Positions 21,386 to 29,314 of a stretch of DNA of 30,508 nt are shown here, one piece after another. The notes beneath the pieces were generated by a model. The model ran no database searches. It worked only from the letters and a program-made list of their open reading frames with translations, and had not been told where the DNA came from. Position 1 is the stretch's first letter. Every line of letters begins with the position of its first letter. This stretch comes from a virus, in the IMG/VR virus record IMGVR_UViG_3300037258_001212, positions 1-30,508 of that record. One strand, written 5' to 3'. The position numbers and the translations under genes were made by a program.

Positions 21386-21607
21386 TTACGAGCGAATGGC
21401 TTTCTCACGCTTGGTGCGTGCCGGTGCGGTTGCAAACTCTTTGGCGGCTTTCTCCGGTACCGGGACGGGAGTGAGTTTCCAGACCTGAGCATTGCCGCTG
21501 TCTACCCACTTCTGGCCGATGGCGTCGTCAACGTCGAGCAATTCGTTCCTAACGAGCGCACGATTAGAGAGAGCGGAAGTGAAAGTCTTTGTAATGCGAA
21601 CGAGCAT
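21386..21607 (-). CDS. Small head-region protein, unknown
   Basis: 73 aa between major capsid and connector genes. N-terminal 'MLVRITKTFTSALSNRALVR' and 'ELLDVDDAIGQKWVDSGNAQ' resemble small head-associated proteins found at this spot in HK97-like phages; the C-terminus is rich in Pro/Ala/Lys (PVPEKAAKEFATAPARTKRE). Its SD is AGAGG. A strong hairpin separates it from the capsid gene. Possibly head-tail joining; no firm function. Confidence 0.65.
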   Translation of the reverse strand: MLVRITKTFTSALSNRALVRNELLDVDDAIGQKWVDSGNAQVWKLTPVPVPEKAAKEFATAPARTKREKAIRS

Positions 21608-21629
21608 TTGAAGCCTCTATAAACGCCCG

Positions 21630-21661
21630 AAGGTGCGACCCCGGTTGTGAGGCCGCACCTT
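21630..21661 (-). terminator. Stable hairpin after the major capsid gene
   Basis: AAGGTGCG (21630-21637) pairs perfectly with CGCACCTT (21654-21661), with additional CC/GG pairs inside. On the minus strand it lies 13 nt after the capsid stop and before CGGGCGTTT. Likely a partial terminator or mRNA-stabilising stem that raises capsid expression over the downstream genes. Confidence 0.6.
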
Positions 21662-21674
21662 ACAGGGCGGGTGG

Positions 21675-22877
21675 TTACGAGTGGGTGACCAGCTTCAGGA
21701 TCGGGTGGGTTCCGGCGTCGGTCGATGCGCCACCGACACGGGTGTAGGCGACGAAGCCCACTTCCAACGTGTCCATGTAGCGTTCGTTAAGCCGCACGAA
21801 GCTCATGTCTCCATCGGTGCGGAGCAGGTAGCCCTGTGCAAAGTCGCCGTAGAGGATTCCGGCGTTGCCAGCGACGTATGCCGAAGGCAGCGACTGGTTG
21901 AGCACGATAGGCCGACCGAGGATATGGTCGAGCACGCCTGAGTTCGGATTTGGAATGAACAGAGGGCGACCGAGACCATCGACCAAGCCCATCACATTGG
22001 AACGGGTGGTGGAGGACATTACCCACGAGGCGTTCGCCTCATAGGACGGGTCAAGCGCGGAGTAGCACGCCGTGAAATCGTCATACACGACCGTACCGGC
22101 AGTTGCGGATGTAGCACCGAGAGTCGCACCAGATACGACGGATGCGATATTGGAACTGTTACCCAGCGTGATGTACTGCTCCAAGCCACGTGCGTAACGA
22201 ATGCCAAACTTGGTGCGAAGCCAAGAAGCTAAGTCAAACGAGGCGTCGTCGAGTTCCTGCAACGAAACCTTGACGAGCGTGGCAATCGTGTCGGTGTACA
22301 TGAGAAACCCACCGAACGTCGGGTCTGAATTGGTCGGAGGCGAGGAAGTCGTGGTGTCCAGCAACTGCGAACCTTCACCAAGCGTGACAAGAATGTTTGC
22401 ATTGTCATTGCTAGTCGCAATTTTGATGGGGGCACCGTTGTTGTTTGTCACCTTCTTGCCGACAACGTTAATCATCTGACCGACGTACTTAGTCGCGTCG
22501 ATGACGTTCTGGTTGTAAAGCTGCGGGATGATGGCTCCGCCAGTTGCTGAGGAAGTGGTGAGCAGATCACGCTTTTCACCGGTGCGGAAGTAGTGCTCGA
22601 AGGCACGCATCTCACCGGCTTTTTCAGCGTCACCGGCTTCGGGGGTGCCCCGAGGCGGACGGACGGTTGACCGAAGTTCCGACTCCACCTGAGCGATCTT
22701 TTCGGCAGTGGTGATGTCAGCCGCGAGAATGTCTGCGTCGGCAAGCATCGCATCGACCTTAGTCCGCGTCTCTGCGGCCTTGGCCTTGTCTTCCATGTGG
22801 CTGATGGTGAGGGACAGGTCGCGTGCGTCAGTGACGAGCTTTACTCGCTGCTCCTTGAGTTCTTGAATAGTAGGCAT
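21675..22877 (-). CDS. HK97-type major capsid protein
   Basis: 400 aa. The first ~110 residues form a coiled-coil delta/scaffold domain (IQELKEQRVKLVTDARDLSL), expected to be removed by the S78 protease. The mature part begins near 'GEKRDLLTTSSATGGAIIPQ' and shows the HK97 pattern: 'VVGKKVTNNNGAPIKIATSN', 'YTDTIATLVKVSLQELDDAS' and 'YARGLEQYITLGNSS', with 'HILGRPIVLNQSLP' in the C-terminal half. Start at 22877 is chosen for an AGGA SD; an in-frame upstream start has no SD. Hairpins lie on both sides of the gene. Confidence 0.95.
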   Translation of the reverse strand: MPTIQELKEQRVKLVTDARDLSLTISHMEDKAKAAETRTKVDAMLADADILAADITTAEKIAQVESELRSTVRPPRGTPEAGDAEKAGEMRAFEHYFRTGEKRDLLTTSSATGGAIIPQLYNQNVIDATKYVGQMINVVGKKVTNNNGAPIKIATSNDNANILVTLGEGSQLLDTTTSSPPTNSDPTFGGFLMYTDTIATLVKVSLQELDDASFDLASWLRTKFGIRYARGLEQYITLGNSSNIASVVSGATLGATSATAGTVVYDDFTACYSALDPSYEANASWVMSSTTRSNVMGLVDGLGRPLFIPNPNSGVLDHILGRPIVLNQSLPSAYVAGNAGILYGDFAQGYLLRTDGDMSFVRLNERYMDTLEVGFVAYTRVGGASTDAGTHPILKLVTHS

Positions 22878-22879
22878 TG

Positions 22880-22912
22880 TGTTGTCCTGTTTGTGAATTC
22901 GCAGGATCAACA
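22880..22912 (-). promoter_or_regulatory. SD-sequestering hairpin before the major capsid gene
   Basis: On the minus strand TGTTG-A-TCCTG pairs with CAGGA-CAACA, ten base pairs with one bulged A and a 12-nt loop. It holds the AGGA SD and ends 3 nt before the ATG at 22877. Confidence 0.65.
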
Positions 22913-22953
22913 CGACCCCAGCCGTGTGCCTCTGCGTGGGCGGTGTGGGGTCG
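22913..22953 (-). terminator. Hairpin between protease and capsid genes
   Basis: CGACCCCA (22913-22920) pairs perfectly with TGGGGTCG (22946-22953); the 25-nt loop can form extra GC pairs. It adjoins the SD hairpin, giving a tandem stem structure. It lacks a T-run, so a transcript processing or stability role is as likely as termination. Confidence 0.45.
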
Positions 22954-23009
22954 CCATTGAAGGCACAGCACTGGGCTGACCGACACCGTCTACTCAGGGG
23001 TCTGGTAGT

Positions 23010-23693
23010 TCATTTATTTGCTAACGTCGCCAAGGCGAGGCGAATCCGTAGATCGAGATTCAGGTTGGCTTCGCGTTCGTCATCGTCGGTAGTGGGATCA
23101 GCCGACCGTGTGTCTGGCTGGTCGGGGCAGGAGCACTGCTCGTCGCCCGCATCCCTCTTGGCCAGCTTCGTCCGAATTTCAATGGGTGCGTTGCGGAGGC
23201 TGAGCGAGGTATCCGGGTAGGCCGGGAGGCACGTCACAGTGATTTCGAACAGATCGACATCCAGCAGCGTGCGAACTGCGTCTCCCGAAGCGTCTTCGCC
23301 CCATGTGTCGTTCTGGCAAATGAAGCCGAACGAGCATCCCGAGATGTCTCCACGCTCGATGAGCACGATCAGGTCTGCGGCTGTAGTTGTGTCGGGGAGG
23401 ATGACCGAGAAGGCCAGTCCATTATTGTCGGTGTTGAGTGACAGCGTGCCCGAGACCGTGCGGCCAAGCACAAGTGAGGTGTCATGGCTATAGAGGCACA
23501 GTACGTCGGGGTTCTCCGTGAGAGTGCGGGTAAATGCGGACGGCGACACAATCTCGAACCAGCCGCCCATATCCACGCTGGGCGAATTGAAGACCGCAGC
23601 GTAGCCCGTCAGAACACGCTGCCCTTTGTCGTTCGTGGCGATACGAAGCTCGGTCGGCTTTATCTGTCGTACTTCATGCTTCACTGGGTTCAT
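23010..23693 (-). CDS. HK97 family prohead protease (S78)
   Basis: 227 aa. Cleaves capsid delta domains during head maturation. Family signatures: 'LTGYAAVFNSPSVDMGGWFE', catalytic His70 in LYSHDTSLVLGR, and Ser121 in GDISGCSFGF, with 'LFEITVTCLPAYPDTSLSLR' following. A short, Asp/Arg-rich C-terminal tail (after about residue 180) with CSC is not part of the core. The start overlaps the portal stop by 20 nt. Position before the capsid gene is canonical. Confidence 0.93.
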   Translation of the reverse strand: MNPVKHEVRQIKPTELRIATNDKGQRVLTGYAAVFNSPSVDMGGWFEIVSPSAFTRTLTENPDVLCLYSHDTSLVLGRTVSGTLSLNTDNNGLAFSVILPDTTTAADLIVLIERGDISGCSFGFICQNDTWGEDASGDAVRTLLDVDLFEITVTCLPAYPDTSLSLRNAPIEIRTKLAKRDAGDEQCSCPDQPDTRSADPTTDDDEREANLNLDLRIRLALATLANK

Positions 23694-25440
23694 GGGATAC
23701 TCCTATCTCTTGTTCAGCGGCGAAGGCTGCTGCATCGCGGCGGATATTGATAACGAGGGATCGCACTGCCTTTGCGAATTCGGTGCCGACAGCAGACTCG
23801 GCGTCATCAGCGGTGTATGTTTCCGCTCTCTTGGCAAGCGACCGGCAGACGGTCTCGACGTGCCTATCGAGCGCGGCAGACGGCATCATCGTCAGGTGGT
23901 TCTGGCTCATCGCTGTATCTTGGGCAACGTCCGCGATAGACCTCAGAACGGGCGCAAAGAGTGCGGCAACGGTCTCGAAATCCCGCTTATCACGCTTCAA
24001 TAGCCGCCCAAATGCATCGCGGTAGATGCTTATATAGGCGGTTGTGTAGCGTCCCAGCATCGAACGTTCGGCTGCGGTAGGTGTGGCATCGTCGTGGCTG
24101 TTGCCGTCGCCGAGAAGAGGCTGATCGCCGATGGGCTGATCCTGAACACTTTCGGTGTCGAGTAACCGGTCAGCGTTTTGCATGTTGACCGGCACCCAGT
24201 AGGTGTCGCCAACCGGACCGATCGGATTCCAGCCAAGCTCTGTACGAATGTCGTTGGTGGACAGCCATCCCCACTGTTTGCCAGCGGCGTATCCAGCGGC
24301 TTGGGATTCCGTGTCGCCCCTCAACCTTTCGGTCACATCGAATTGCACTTCGAAGCGGCCTGAGTTCCGGCCAATGGTAGGCAGGAGCTTGCGGGTGACC
24401 TCGGATTCCAACCGAGACAGATAGGGTCGAATGCAGTCGGTGATGAATTCCCGTGAAGCGTTTTCTGCGTTCGCGTTCGACAGCTTGGTGGTGTCTCCCA
24501 CCATATGTGGGGGCACACGAAAAATAGCGCAGATTTCAGAGCGTTGAAACTGACGCGCCTCGATGAACTGGGCGTCTTTGTTGTTTGTCGAAGTCGGCGT
24601 GTATTTCCAATCGCCGGGGAGCACGGCTGTAGACCCCTGTTTGTCCCCGCCCTGAGTTCTGTTCCACGAATCCTTCACAGCCTTGATTGCGTCGTCGTCG
24701 AGGTCAGAGGTCGTGGACAAGATTCCACCGGGACGAGCACCATTCCCAAAAAATCGAGCACCGCTCTTCTCCGCCGCACGAGCGAGGCCGATGCCCTGAC
24801 GCGCAAGCTGGATCGGAGAGAAGCCCTTCATGCCGTCGAAACTGAACAGCGGGCAATGAAGGATGTTCGCGGCGGGGATACGGCGAGTCCTACCGTCCGT
24901 CATTCCATCTGTGGTCTCGTAGATCACATCGCCGGGGGTTCCGTCTGGCTTGGGTGGGAGCCGCTTGGGCTCCGTCAGGTCTGGCCGCAACGGCCAGATG
25001 GCGACCGCACGGCCACCCTTGTCTCGCTGAATCTCGGCATACGCGTTGCCGGTAAGAGCTAGGGAGCCGGAGAAGCTCTCCCAAAAGGTAAACGCGGTCA
25101 TTTCAGGGTTCGGAGCGACACCGAGGAGATAGGTCAGGTCGTGGTCTGGTGCATCCTTCCGGCCTTGATCGGTTAGTTCGAAAACCCGGACGGGTAAACT
25201 GGCGACCGTCTCACTGATGACCCGGACGCATCCGTTGACCGTCGCCTGTTGGAGCGCAGTGAGGATGGTGACTTGTTCCCCGGACGCCGTGGGTTCAGCA
25301 CCTGACGCCCAAGCTAGAAAGCCGGAAGTCGAAAGCGGAATGGCGGGATTATTGAGCGGGTCGCTACGGAGTTCCAGCTTGGTGATGTCTGGGGAGCGGA
25401 GTTCGGATGCGAATTGTGTGATGGCTGACTTGATGCCCAT
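23674..25440 (-). CDS. HK97-type portal protein with C-terminal extension
   Basis: 588 aa, a dodecameric DNA-entry channel in the capsid vertex. Core features: 'ATVNGCVRVISETVASLPVR', 'YLLGVAPNPEMTAFTFWESF', 'KGFSPIQLARQGIGLARAAE' and 'RVPPHMVGDTTKLSNANAEN', the usual portal motif, then 'LRGDTESQAAGYAAGKQWGW'. HK97 portals are about 400-450 aa; the residues beyond about 455 form a helical extension (YTTAYISIYRDAFGRLLKRD). Two in-frame starts exist: 25440 (MGIKSAIT) and 25461 (MRRDSLR); both lie in a palindromic hairpin. The former seems the natural N-terminus. Confidence 0.92.
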   Translation of the reverse strand: MGIKSAITQFASELRSPDITKLELRSDPLNNPAIPLSTSGFLAWASGAEPTASGEQVTILTALQQATVNGCVRVISETVASLPVRVFELTDQGRKDAPDHDLTYLLGVAPNPEMTAFTFWESFSGSLALTGNAYAEIQRDKGGRAVAIWPLRPDLTEPKRLPPKPDGTPGDVIYETTDGMTDGRTRRIPAANILHCPLFSFDGMKGFSPIQLARQGIGLARAAEKSGARFFGNGARPGGILSTTSDLDDDAIKAVKDSWNRTQGGDKQGSTAVLPGDWKYTPTSTNNKDAQFIEARQFQRSEICAIFRVPPHMVGDTTKLSNANAENASREFITDCIRPYLSRLESEVTRKLLPTIGRNSGRFEVQFDVTERLRGDTESQAAGYAAGKQWGWLSTNDIRTELGWNPIGPVGDTYWVPVNMQNADRLLDTESVQDQPIGDQPLLGDGNSHDDATPTAAERSMLGRYTTAYISIYRDAFGRLLKRDKRDFETVAALFAPVLRSIADVAQDTAMSQNHLTMMPSAALDRHVETVCRSLAKRAETYTADDAESAVGTEFAKAVRSLVINIRRDAAAFAAEQEIGVSHEPSEA

Positions 25441-25461
25441 GCGTAAGGAGTCCCTACGCAT
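25439..25461 (-). promoter_or_regulatory. Hairpin spanning both candidate portal start codons
   Basis: ATGCGTA and TACGCAT are a 7-bp inverted repeat, with inner GG/CC pairs around a bulged base. It contains the ATG at 25461 and touches the ATG at 25440; the AGGG between them may be the SD of the second. It could set the choice or rate of initiation. Confidence 0.5.
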
Positions 25462-25492
25462 GAATCCGGTAGTCAGCAAACTTCGGGTGTCC

Positions 25493-27163
25493 CTACATCA
25501 CGAAGGGGGCGAAGCGTTTCTTGTTGGCTATGGGGACAACCATTCCTCTGCCCAACGCCGAGCACAGGGCACTCACGCCGTCGATGCGTTCGCGGGACTT
25601 ACCTTTGTCAGGCTTCATCAGGCCGGTTGAGCCGACATCGGCGACCGTGTTTGAAATCATCCACGCAAGGACAGGGTTTCCACCGTGGGCTAGCTCGCGG
25701 CGGTTGACTAGTTCGATCAGCCGTGTCATCGGGGCATTCATACTGACGTTGCCCTGCCGGAAGGGAACCATCGTCAGTCCGTCGCCGCTCAGGCGGGTAT
25801 ACATCTCCGTCATCCGCCAATCGTCATAGACGGCTTCCTTGATGACGTATGTGGCCGCAAGTTCCCTAATCTTTCCGTACACGAAGTTGTGGTCGATATA
25901 GTCGCCGGGAGTCAGACAGATCAGCCCGTCGTGAGCCCATGCGTCATAGGGCACCCGATCCAGCTTCGCCCGCTTGGTGATCGAATCTTGGGGCAGAAAG
26001 AAGAAGGGAAGCACCGACCATTTCGGATCGTCGCCGAAGGGTGGGAATAGTAGGACGACCGCAGTGATGTCCGTTGTGCTGGAGAGGTCGATACCGGCGA
26101 AGCATTGCCGTCCCCGCAGCTTCTCTGCGTCCACAGGGAAATCACATGCAGCCCACTTGTCAGCCGGAATGAAGATGGATTGCGCTTCCGTCCAGACCGA
26201 GAGGTTGAGCCGCAGGAATGTCAGCAACTCCACCGGGTCTGATTTGGCTCTATTGGCCTGTGCCCGGAGATTCTTGATGGACACAGCATGGCCGAGTGAT
26301 GGGTTTGCTTTTATCCAATTGCGTTCATCTTCCCAGTCGTCGCCATCGTCAAGTCCACATATCCATGAGAACCACGTGTCATCCTTAAGCACGCCCTCCA
26401 GCACCTTGATGCTGTACTCCCGCTGACGCCATGCGACCGATTGCCGGTCGTACCCGGAATTTGTGATCGCAAATAACATCGGATCAGGCCACTTGCCGAG
26501 GGCAGTGGAGAAGGCATCCCACACCTCGGCGGTCGGGTGCAGATGCAACTCATCGAGGACGACAAAGGACGGGCGGGAATTGCTGAAGATAGTTTTAGCT
26601 TCGGCTGAGCAGGGTTCGAACTTCGCAGCGGTGCCGGGAATGTGGAGGTTGTTGCGGTGGCTCCTGATTCTCTTTTTGAGGGGGGTGGACTTTTGCACCA
26701 TCAGGTCGGCTGTATCGAACACGACCTTTGCGGTCTTCCGATCAGTCGCAGCCGCGTATACGTTCGCGCCTTTTGTGCGAAGTAGCTCGTAGACGCACAG
26801 AGCCGAGGCGATGGTTGACTTCAGGTTGCCACGGCTAATCTCGGAGTAGGCGAACTTAAATCGCCGTAGCCCGGTCGATGTCCAAGTCCAGCCGTACAGG
26901 ATGAAAAGGAACGCTGCGATCCACGGCTCAAGGACGAATGGCTTGCCGTCATATTTACCAGCAGTGCCAACGATGTAGGTTTCGATGAATTGGATAACAT
27001 GCAGACCGAACTCCGGGCGGAACTTCAAGTCACGAAGATGGCCGTCAGCCAGATCATGGCGATGGGATTCGCACGCGAGACGCACCCACTTGCTTGTAAT
27101 AACGGAGCCATCGAGAACCCCCGCAATGTATGACTCCGCCTTATGTTGAATTTCGTCGCTCAC
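25493..27163 (-). CDS. Terminase large subunit (HK97/P27-like)
   Basis: 556 aa; packaging ATPase and nuclease. Residues 104-120 contain the P-loop-like SEISRGNLKSTIAS, in which the usual GKS/T is replaced by LKST, a variation seen in this terminase type. Walker B is VVLDE (about 201-205), followed by LHLHPTAEVWDAF. The C-terminal nuclease domain begins near 'CFAGIDLSSTTDITAVVLLF', with metal-binding Asp, and contains 'VYDDWRMTEMYTRLSGDG'. The likely start is GTG (27163), without a clear SD. It follows the 62-aa gene by 32 nt. Confidence 0.93.
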   Translation of the reverse strand: MSDEIQHKAESYIAGVLDGSVITSKWVRLACESHRHDLADGHLRDLKFRPEFGLHVIQFIETYIVGTAGKYDGKPFVLEPWIAAFLFILYGWTWTSTGLRRFKFAYSEISRGNLKSTIASALCVYELLRTKGANVYAAATDRKTAKVVFDTADLMVQKSTPLKKRIRSHRNNLHIPGTAAKFEPCSAEAKTIFSNSRPSFVVLDELHLHPTAEVWDAFSTALGKWPDPMLFAITNSGYDRQSVAWRQREYSIKVLEGVLKDDTWFSWICGLDDGDDWEDERNWIKANPSLGHAVSIKNLRAQANRAKSDPVELLTFLRLNLSVWTEAQSIFIPADKWAACDFPVDAEKLRGRQCFAGIDLSSTTDITAVVLLFPPFGDDPKWSVLPFFFLPQDSITKRAKLDRVPYDAWAHDGLICLTPGDYIDHNFVYGKIRELAATYVIKEAVYDDWRMTEMYTRLSGDGLTMVPFRQGNVSMNAPMTRLIELVNRRELAHGGNPVLAWMISNTVADVGSTGLMKPDKGKSRERIDGVSALCSALGRGMVVPIANKKRFAPFVM

Positions 27164-27195
27164 TCAATAAGAGGGCGAAAGTCGGAAAACTACTA

Positions 27196-27384
27196 CTACT
27201 TCTTGCGGGACGGCGGTGTCCAACGTTTGCTGGGTGGCCGTGGTGGCATCTCGACGTGCGGCAGCGAATTCAGATGCGGAGCAAATCCCCAATAACATTC
27301 GTCAGGCTTGCGATAGGTCAGGAAAAATTGCCGCACCAGCAGCATCTCGAAGGCGGTAAAAACAGAACTAAGCGTTTTGACCAT
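27196..27384 (-). CDS. Small protein between terminase subunits
   Basis: 62 aa. The ATG overlaps the TerS stop (TGATG), so it is translationally coupled. N-terminal 'TLSSVFTAFEMLLVRQFFLT' is an amphipathic or semi-hydrophobic helix; the C-terminus is Pro/Lys/Arg-rich (VEMPPRPPSKRWTPPSRKK). No family is recognised. It might assist the terminase or be a virion component; the coupling is the main evidence that it is real. Confidence 0.6.
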   Translation of the reverse strand: MVKTLSSVFTAFEMLLVRQFFLTYRKPDECYWGFAPHLNSLPHVEMPPRPPSKRWTPPSRKK

Positions 27385-27881
27385 CAGTTGACTCCATGGA
27401 TGTCAGCGGTATCCACACTCTTTGTCATGCTCATAAATTCCTCAAACGGATCTTCGGCCACGGCTACAGGTGCAACCTGAATACGTGATCGGGATGCCGG
27501 GGTCATGCCGAACTCCACTAGGAATTTGCGCATCAGGTCGAGGGCAGTGTTGGCAACGCCCACAAAAGGATTTTGGATGGGATACCCAGACTTGGGTGAT
27601 TTGATGACTGCACCAAATTTCTGAACCTGAGTGTCGGCATGAACCCACCGGCTCCAAGCTGAGCAATAGGCAGCGAGGGCCGCACGATCAACGGACGTGA
27701 GGAGGCCGAGGCTAGTTAGCTCTTTGCTGATCCGTCGCCATTCCTTTTTCGCATCGGCGTCCAGATGGGACGGGCATGTGGGCGTACCCGTAGGCTTCGG
27801 CTCCCGGCGATTGAGTGGCCGGTGGCCGGGGTTGCCAGCGAGTTCTTTGAGGGCGGTTGGTTTGGGCTTGCGTCCGGGCAT
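27384..27881 (-). CDS. Terminase small subunit, P27 family
   Basis: 165 aa; recognises phage DNA for packaging. The start at 27881 (MPGRKPKPTALKELAGNPGH) is the classic P27 N-terminus; a longer open frame upstream overlaps the methyltransferase gene. 'KKEWRRISKELTSLGLLTSV' and 'DRAALAAYCSAWSRWVHADT' follow the family pattern, and the C-terminus 'ANTALDLMRKFLVEFGMTPA' (oligomerisation helices) is also typical. Its ATG overlaps the TGA of the preceding gene. The next gene is coupled. Confidence 0.93.
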   Translation of the reverse strand: MPGRKPKPTALKELAGNPGHRPLNRREPKPTGTPTCPSHLDADAKKEWRRISKELTSLGLLTSVDRAALAAYCSAWSRWVHADTQVQKFGAVIKSPKSGYPIQNPFVGVANTALDLMRKFLVEFGMTPASRSRIQVAPVAVAEDPFEEFMSMTKSVDTADIHGVN

Positions 27882-29065
27882 CAGAGACGCTCCGCTTTCT
27901 TGCCGGTCAAGGTCTCCCAGCGGGCAACGATCACGTCGCAATAGCGCGGATCGAGTTCCATCAGGTTGGCCGTTCGCCCGGTCTGTTCGCACGCCATGAG
28001 GGTGGAACCGGAGCCGCCGAAGAGGTCGAGCACCCATTGGCCTTTGAGGCTGCTATTGGCGAGGCAATACTCGATCAGGGCGACCGGCTTCATTGTGGGG
28101 TGCTCGGTGCTTCGGGAAGGCCGGTCAAATTCAAGCAAGGTGGTCTGTTTGCGGTCGCCATGCCACGTGTGCGCCGCACCGGGAGCCCAGCCGTACAAAA
28201 TGGGCTCGTGCTTCCACTGGTAGTCCCCGCGCCCCAACACGAGGCTATTCTTCGCCCACACGAGGCATGACCGGAGAGACCAGCCAGCCTCCATGAAAGA
28301 AGTGCGGAAATGGTGGCCTTGGAGGTCGGCGTGGGCGACATAGATCGCTCCGCCCGGCTTGGTAACCGCTAGGGCGGCAGCGAATGCGTCATGGAGGAAC
28401 TGCCTGAAGCGGTCATCGTCCATTGAGTCGTTCTGGATGCTCAGGGCATCCTTGGTCTTTCCCTCATAGGCGACGTTGTAGGGTGGGTCAGTCCAGACCA
28501 TATCGGCCTTCTCACCGTCCATGAGTCTGGCCACATCGGATTCGACAGTTGCGTCACCGCAAAGGAGACGGTGGTTTCCGAGCAGGATCAGGTCGCCAAG
28601 CTTGGTGACGGGATCGGCAGGAGGCTCCGATACATCGTCCTCGTCTTCAAGGCCGATAGAGCGGGGAAGGATGCTATTGAGTTCGGCGTCCGTGAAGTAT
28701 GGCTCCAAGTCCATCTCCTCGGCAAGTTCGCCAAGGACATCGGGATTCCATTCCAGACCAAGTTCGGATGACCGGTTGTCGGCGATGGCAAGCTGTTTGG
28801 CTTTGTCATCAGCCGACAGGTCGAGGTCAATGCGTTGGACTGCGATGAGTTGGGTGCCGTCAGTGGGGACGACGATAACGTCTTCGAATCCGGCAGCGGC
28901 GGCATTGGACGCGGTTTTGTTGCCCGCGATAATGACGCCATGCTTGTCGATCAGTATGGAACGACCGGCGCCGAATTCTTTGAGGGAATGTTCGACCGCA
29001 GCATTGCCGCGTTTCGTGCCCTTGTTGGCGTTTCGGGAATCTTGTTGGAGTTCGCTAAGCTTCAT
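27881..29065 (-). CDS. ParB-like/DNA methyltransferase fusion
   Basis: 394 aa. Residues 1-100 form a ParB/sulfiredoxin-like domain (MKLSELQQDSRNANKG, then GRSILIDKHGVIIAGNKTAS). The C-terminal part is a DNA amino-methyltransferase with the catalytic motif DPPY (193-196) before the SAM motif FGGSGS (from residue 349), the beta-type order of N6-adenine or N4-cytosine enzymes. It probably protects phage DNA from host restriction or marks packaging sites. It overlaps TerS by 1 nt, so it is part of the late operon. No SD is visible; the region 29066-29314 upstream holds an antisense small gene. Confidence 0.9.
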   Translation of the reverse strand: MKLSELQQDSRNANKGTKRGNAAVEHSLKEFGAGRSILIDKHGVIIAGNKTASNAAAAGFEDVIVVPTDGTQLIAVQRIDLDLSADDKAKQLAIADNRSSELGLEWNPDVLGELAEEMDLEPYFTDAELNSILPRSIGLEDEDDVSEPPADPVTKLGDLILLGNHRLLCGDATVESDVARLMDGEKADMVWTDPPYNVAYEGKTKDALSIQNDSMDDDRFRQFLHDAFAAALAVTKPGGAIYVAHADLQGHHFRTSFMEAGWSLRSCLVWAKNSLVLGRGDYQWKHEPILYGWAPGAAHTWHGDRKQTTLLEFDRPSRSTEHPTMKPVALIEYCLANSSLKGQWVLDLFGGSGSTLMACEQTGRTANLMELDPRYCDVIVARWETLTGKKAERL

Positions 29066-29082
29066 AGGTTCAAAAATCTGGT

Positions 29083-29111
29083 TTGCGTCCGGGAGTCCAG
29101 TGGGCTAGAGT
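29083..29111 (+). promoter_or_regulatory. Candidate promoter for the 28-aa gene
   Basis: TTGCGT (29083-29088) and TAGAGT (29106-29111) are 17 nt apart. Transcription from near 29118 would place GGGAGG at the 5' end of the mRNA. Matches are partial (three and four of six). Confidence 0.35.
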
Positions 29112-29132
29112 GGTTGGCGGGAGGCGACTTAA

Positions 29133-29219
29133 ATGGCAACGGTCTTGCTCGTAGTTCTTGTGGCAGCTTGCACGGTTGGGCGGTTGGTCTATATGTCACG
29201 CCTTGCCAGTAAGCGATAG
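29133..29219 (+). CDS. Tiny hydrophobic peptide
   Basis: 28 aa, ATG with a perfect GGGAGG 8 nt upstream, ending TAG at 29217-29219. The first 12 residues (MATVLLVVLVAACTVG) form a hydrophobic helix with a lipobox-like LVAAC; the tail is basic (MSRLASKR), a topology typical of small membrane peptides. It lies antisense in the gap before the methyltransferase operon, between 29066 and 29314, where no other gene was found. Its size makes a chance open frame possible, but the SD and promoter candidate support it. Confidence 0.5.
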   Translation: MATVLLVVLVAACTVGRLVYMSRLASKR

Positions 29220-29314
29220 CCTCTCCTTCTCGACAGACTCAGAAAATACCCCCGGCCTCCCAAATCGCGGGATGGTACGCGCCATCAGAGCGCGGTCAAC
29301 ACAGGCGGCGAATC

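Noticed and set aside
28521-29108. Plus-strand 195-aa Ser-rich frame over the methyltransferase gene
   Set aside because: Antisense shadow; the minus-strand protein has clear ParB and DPPY motifs.
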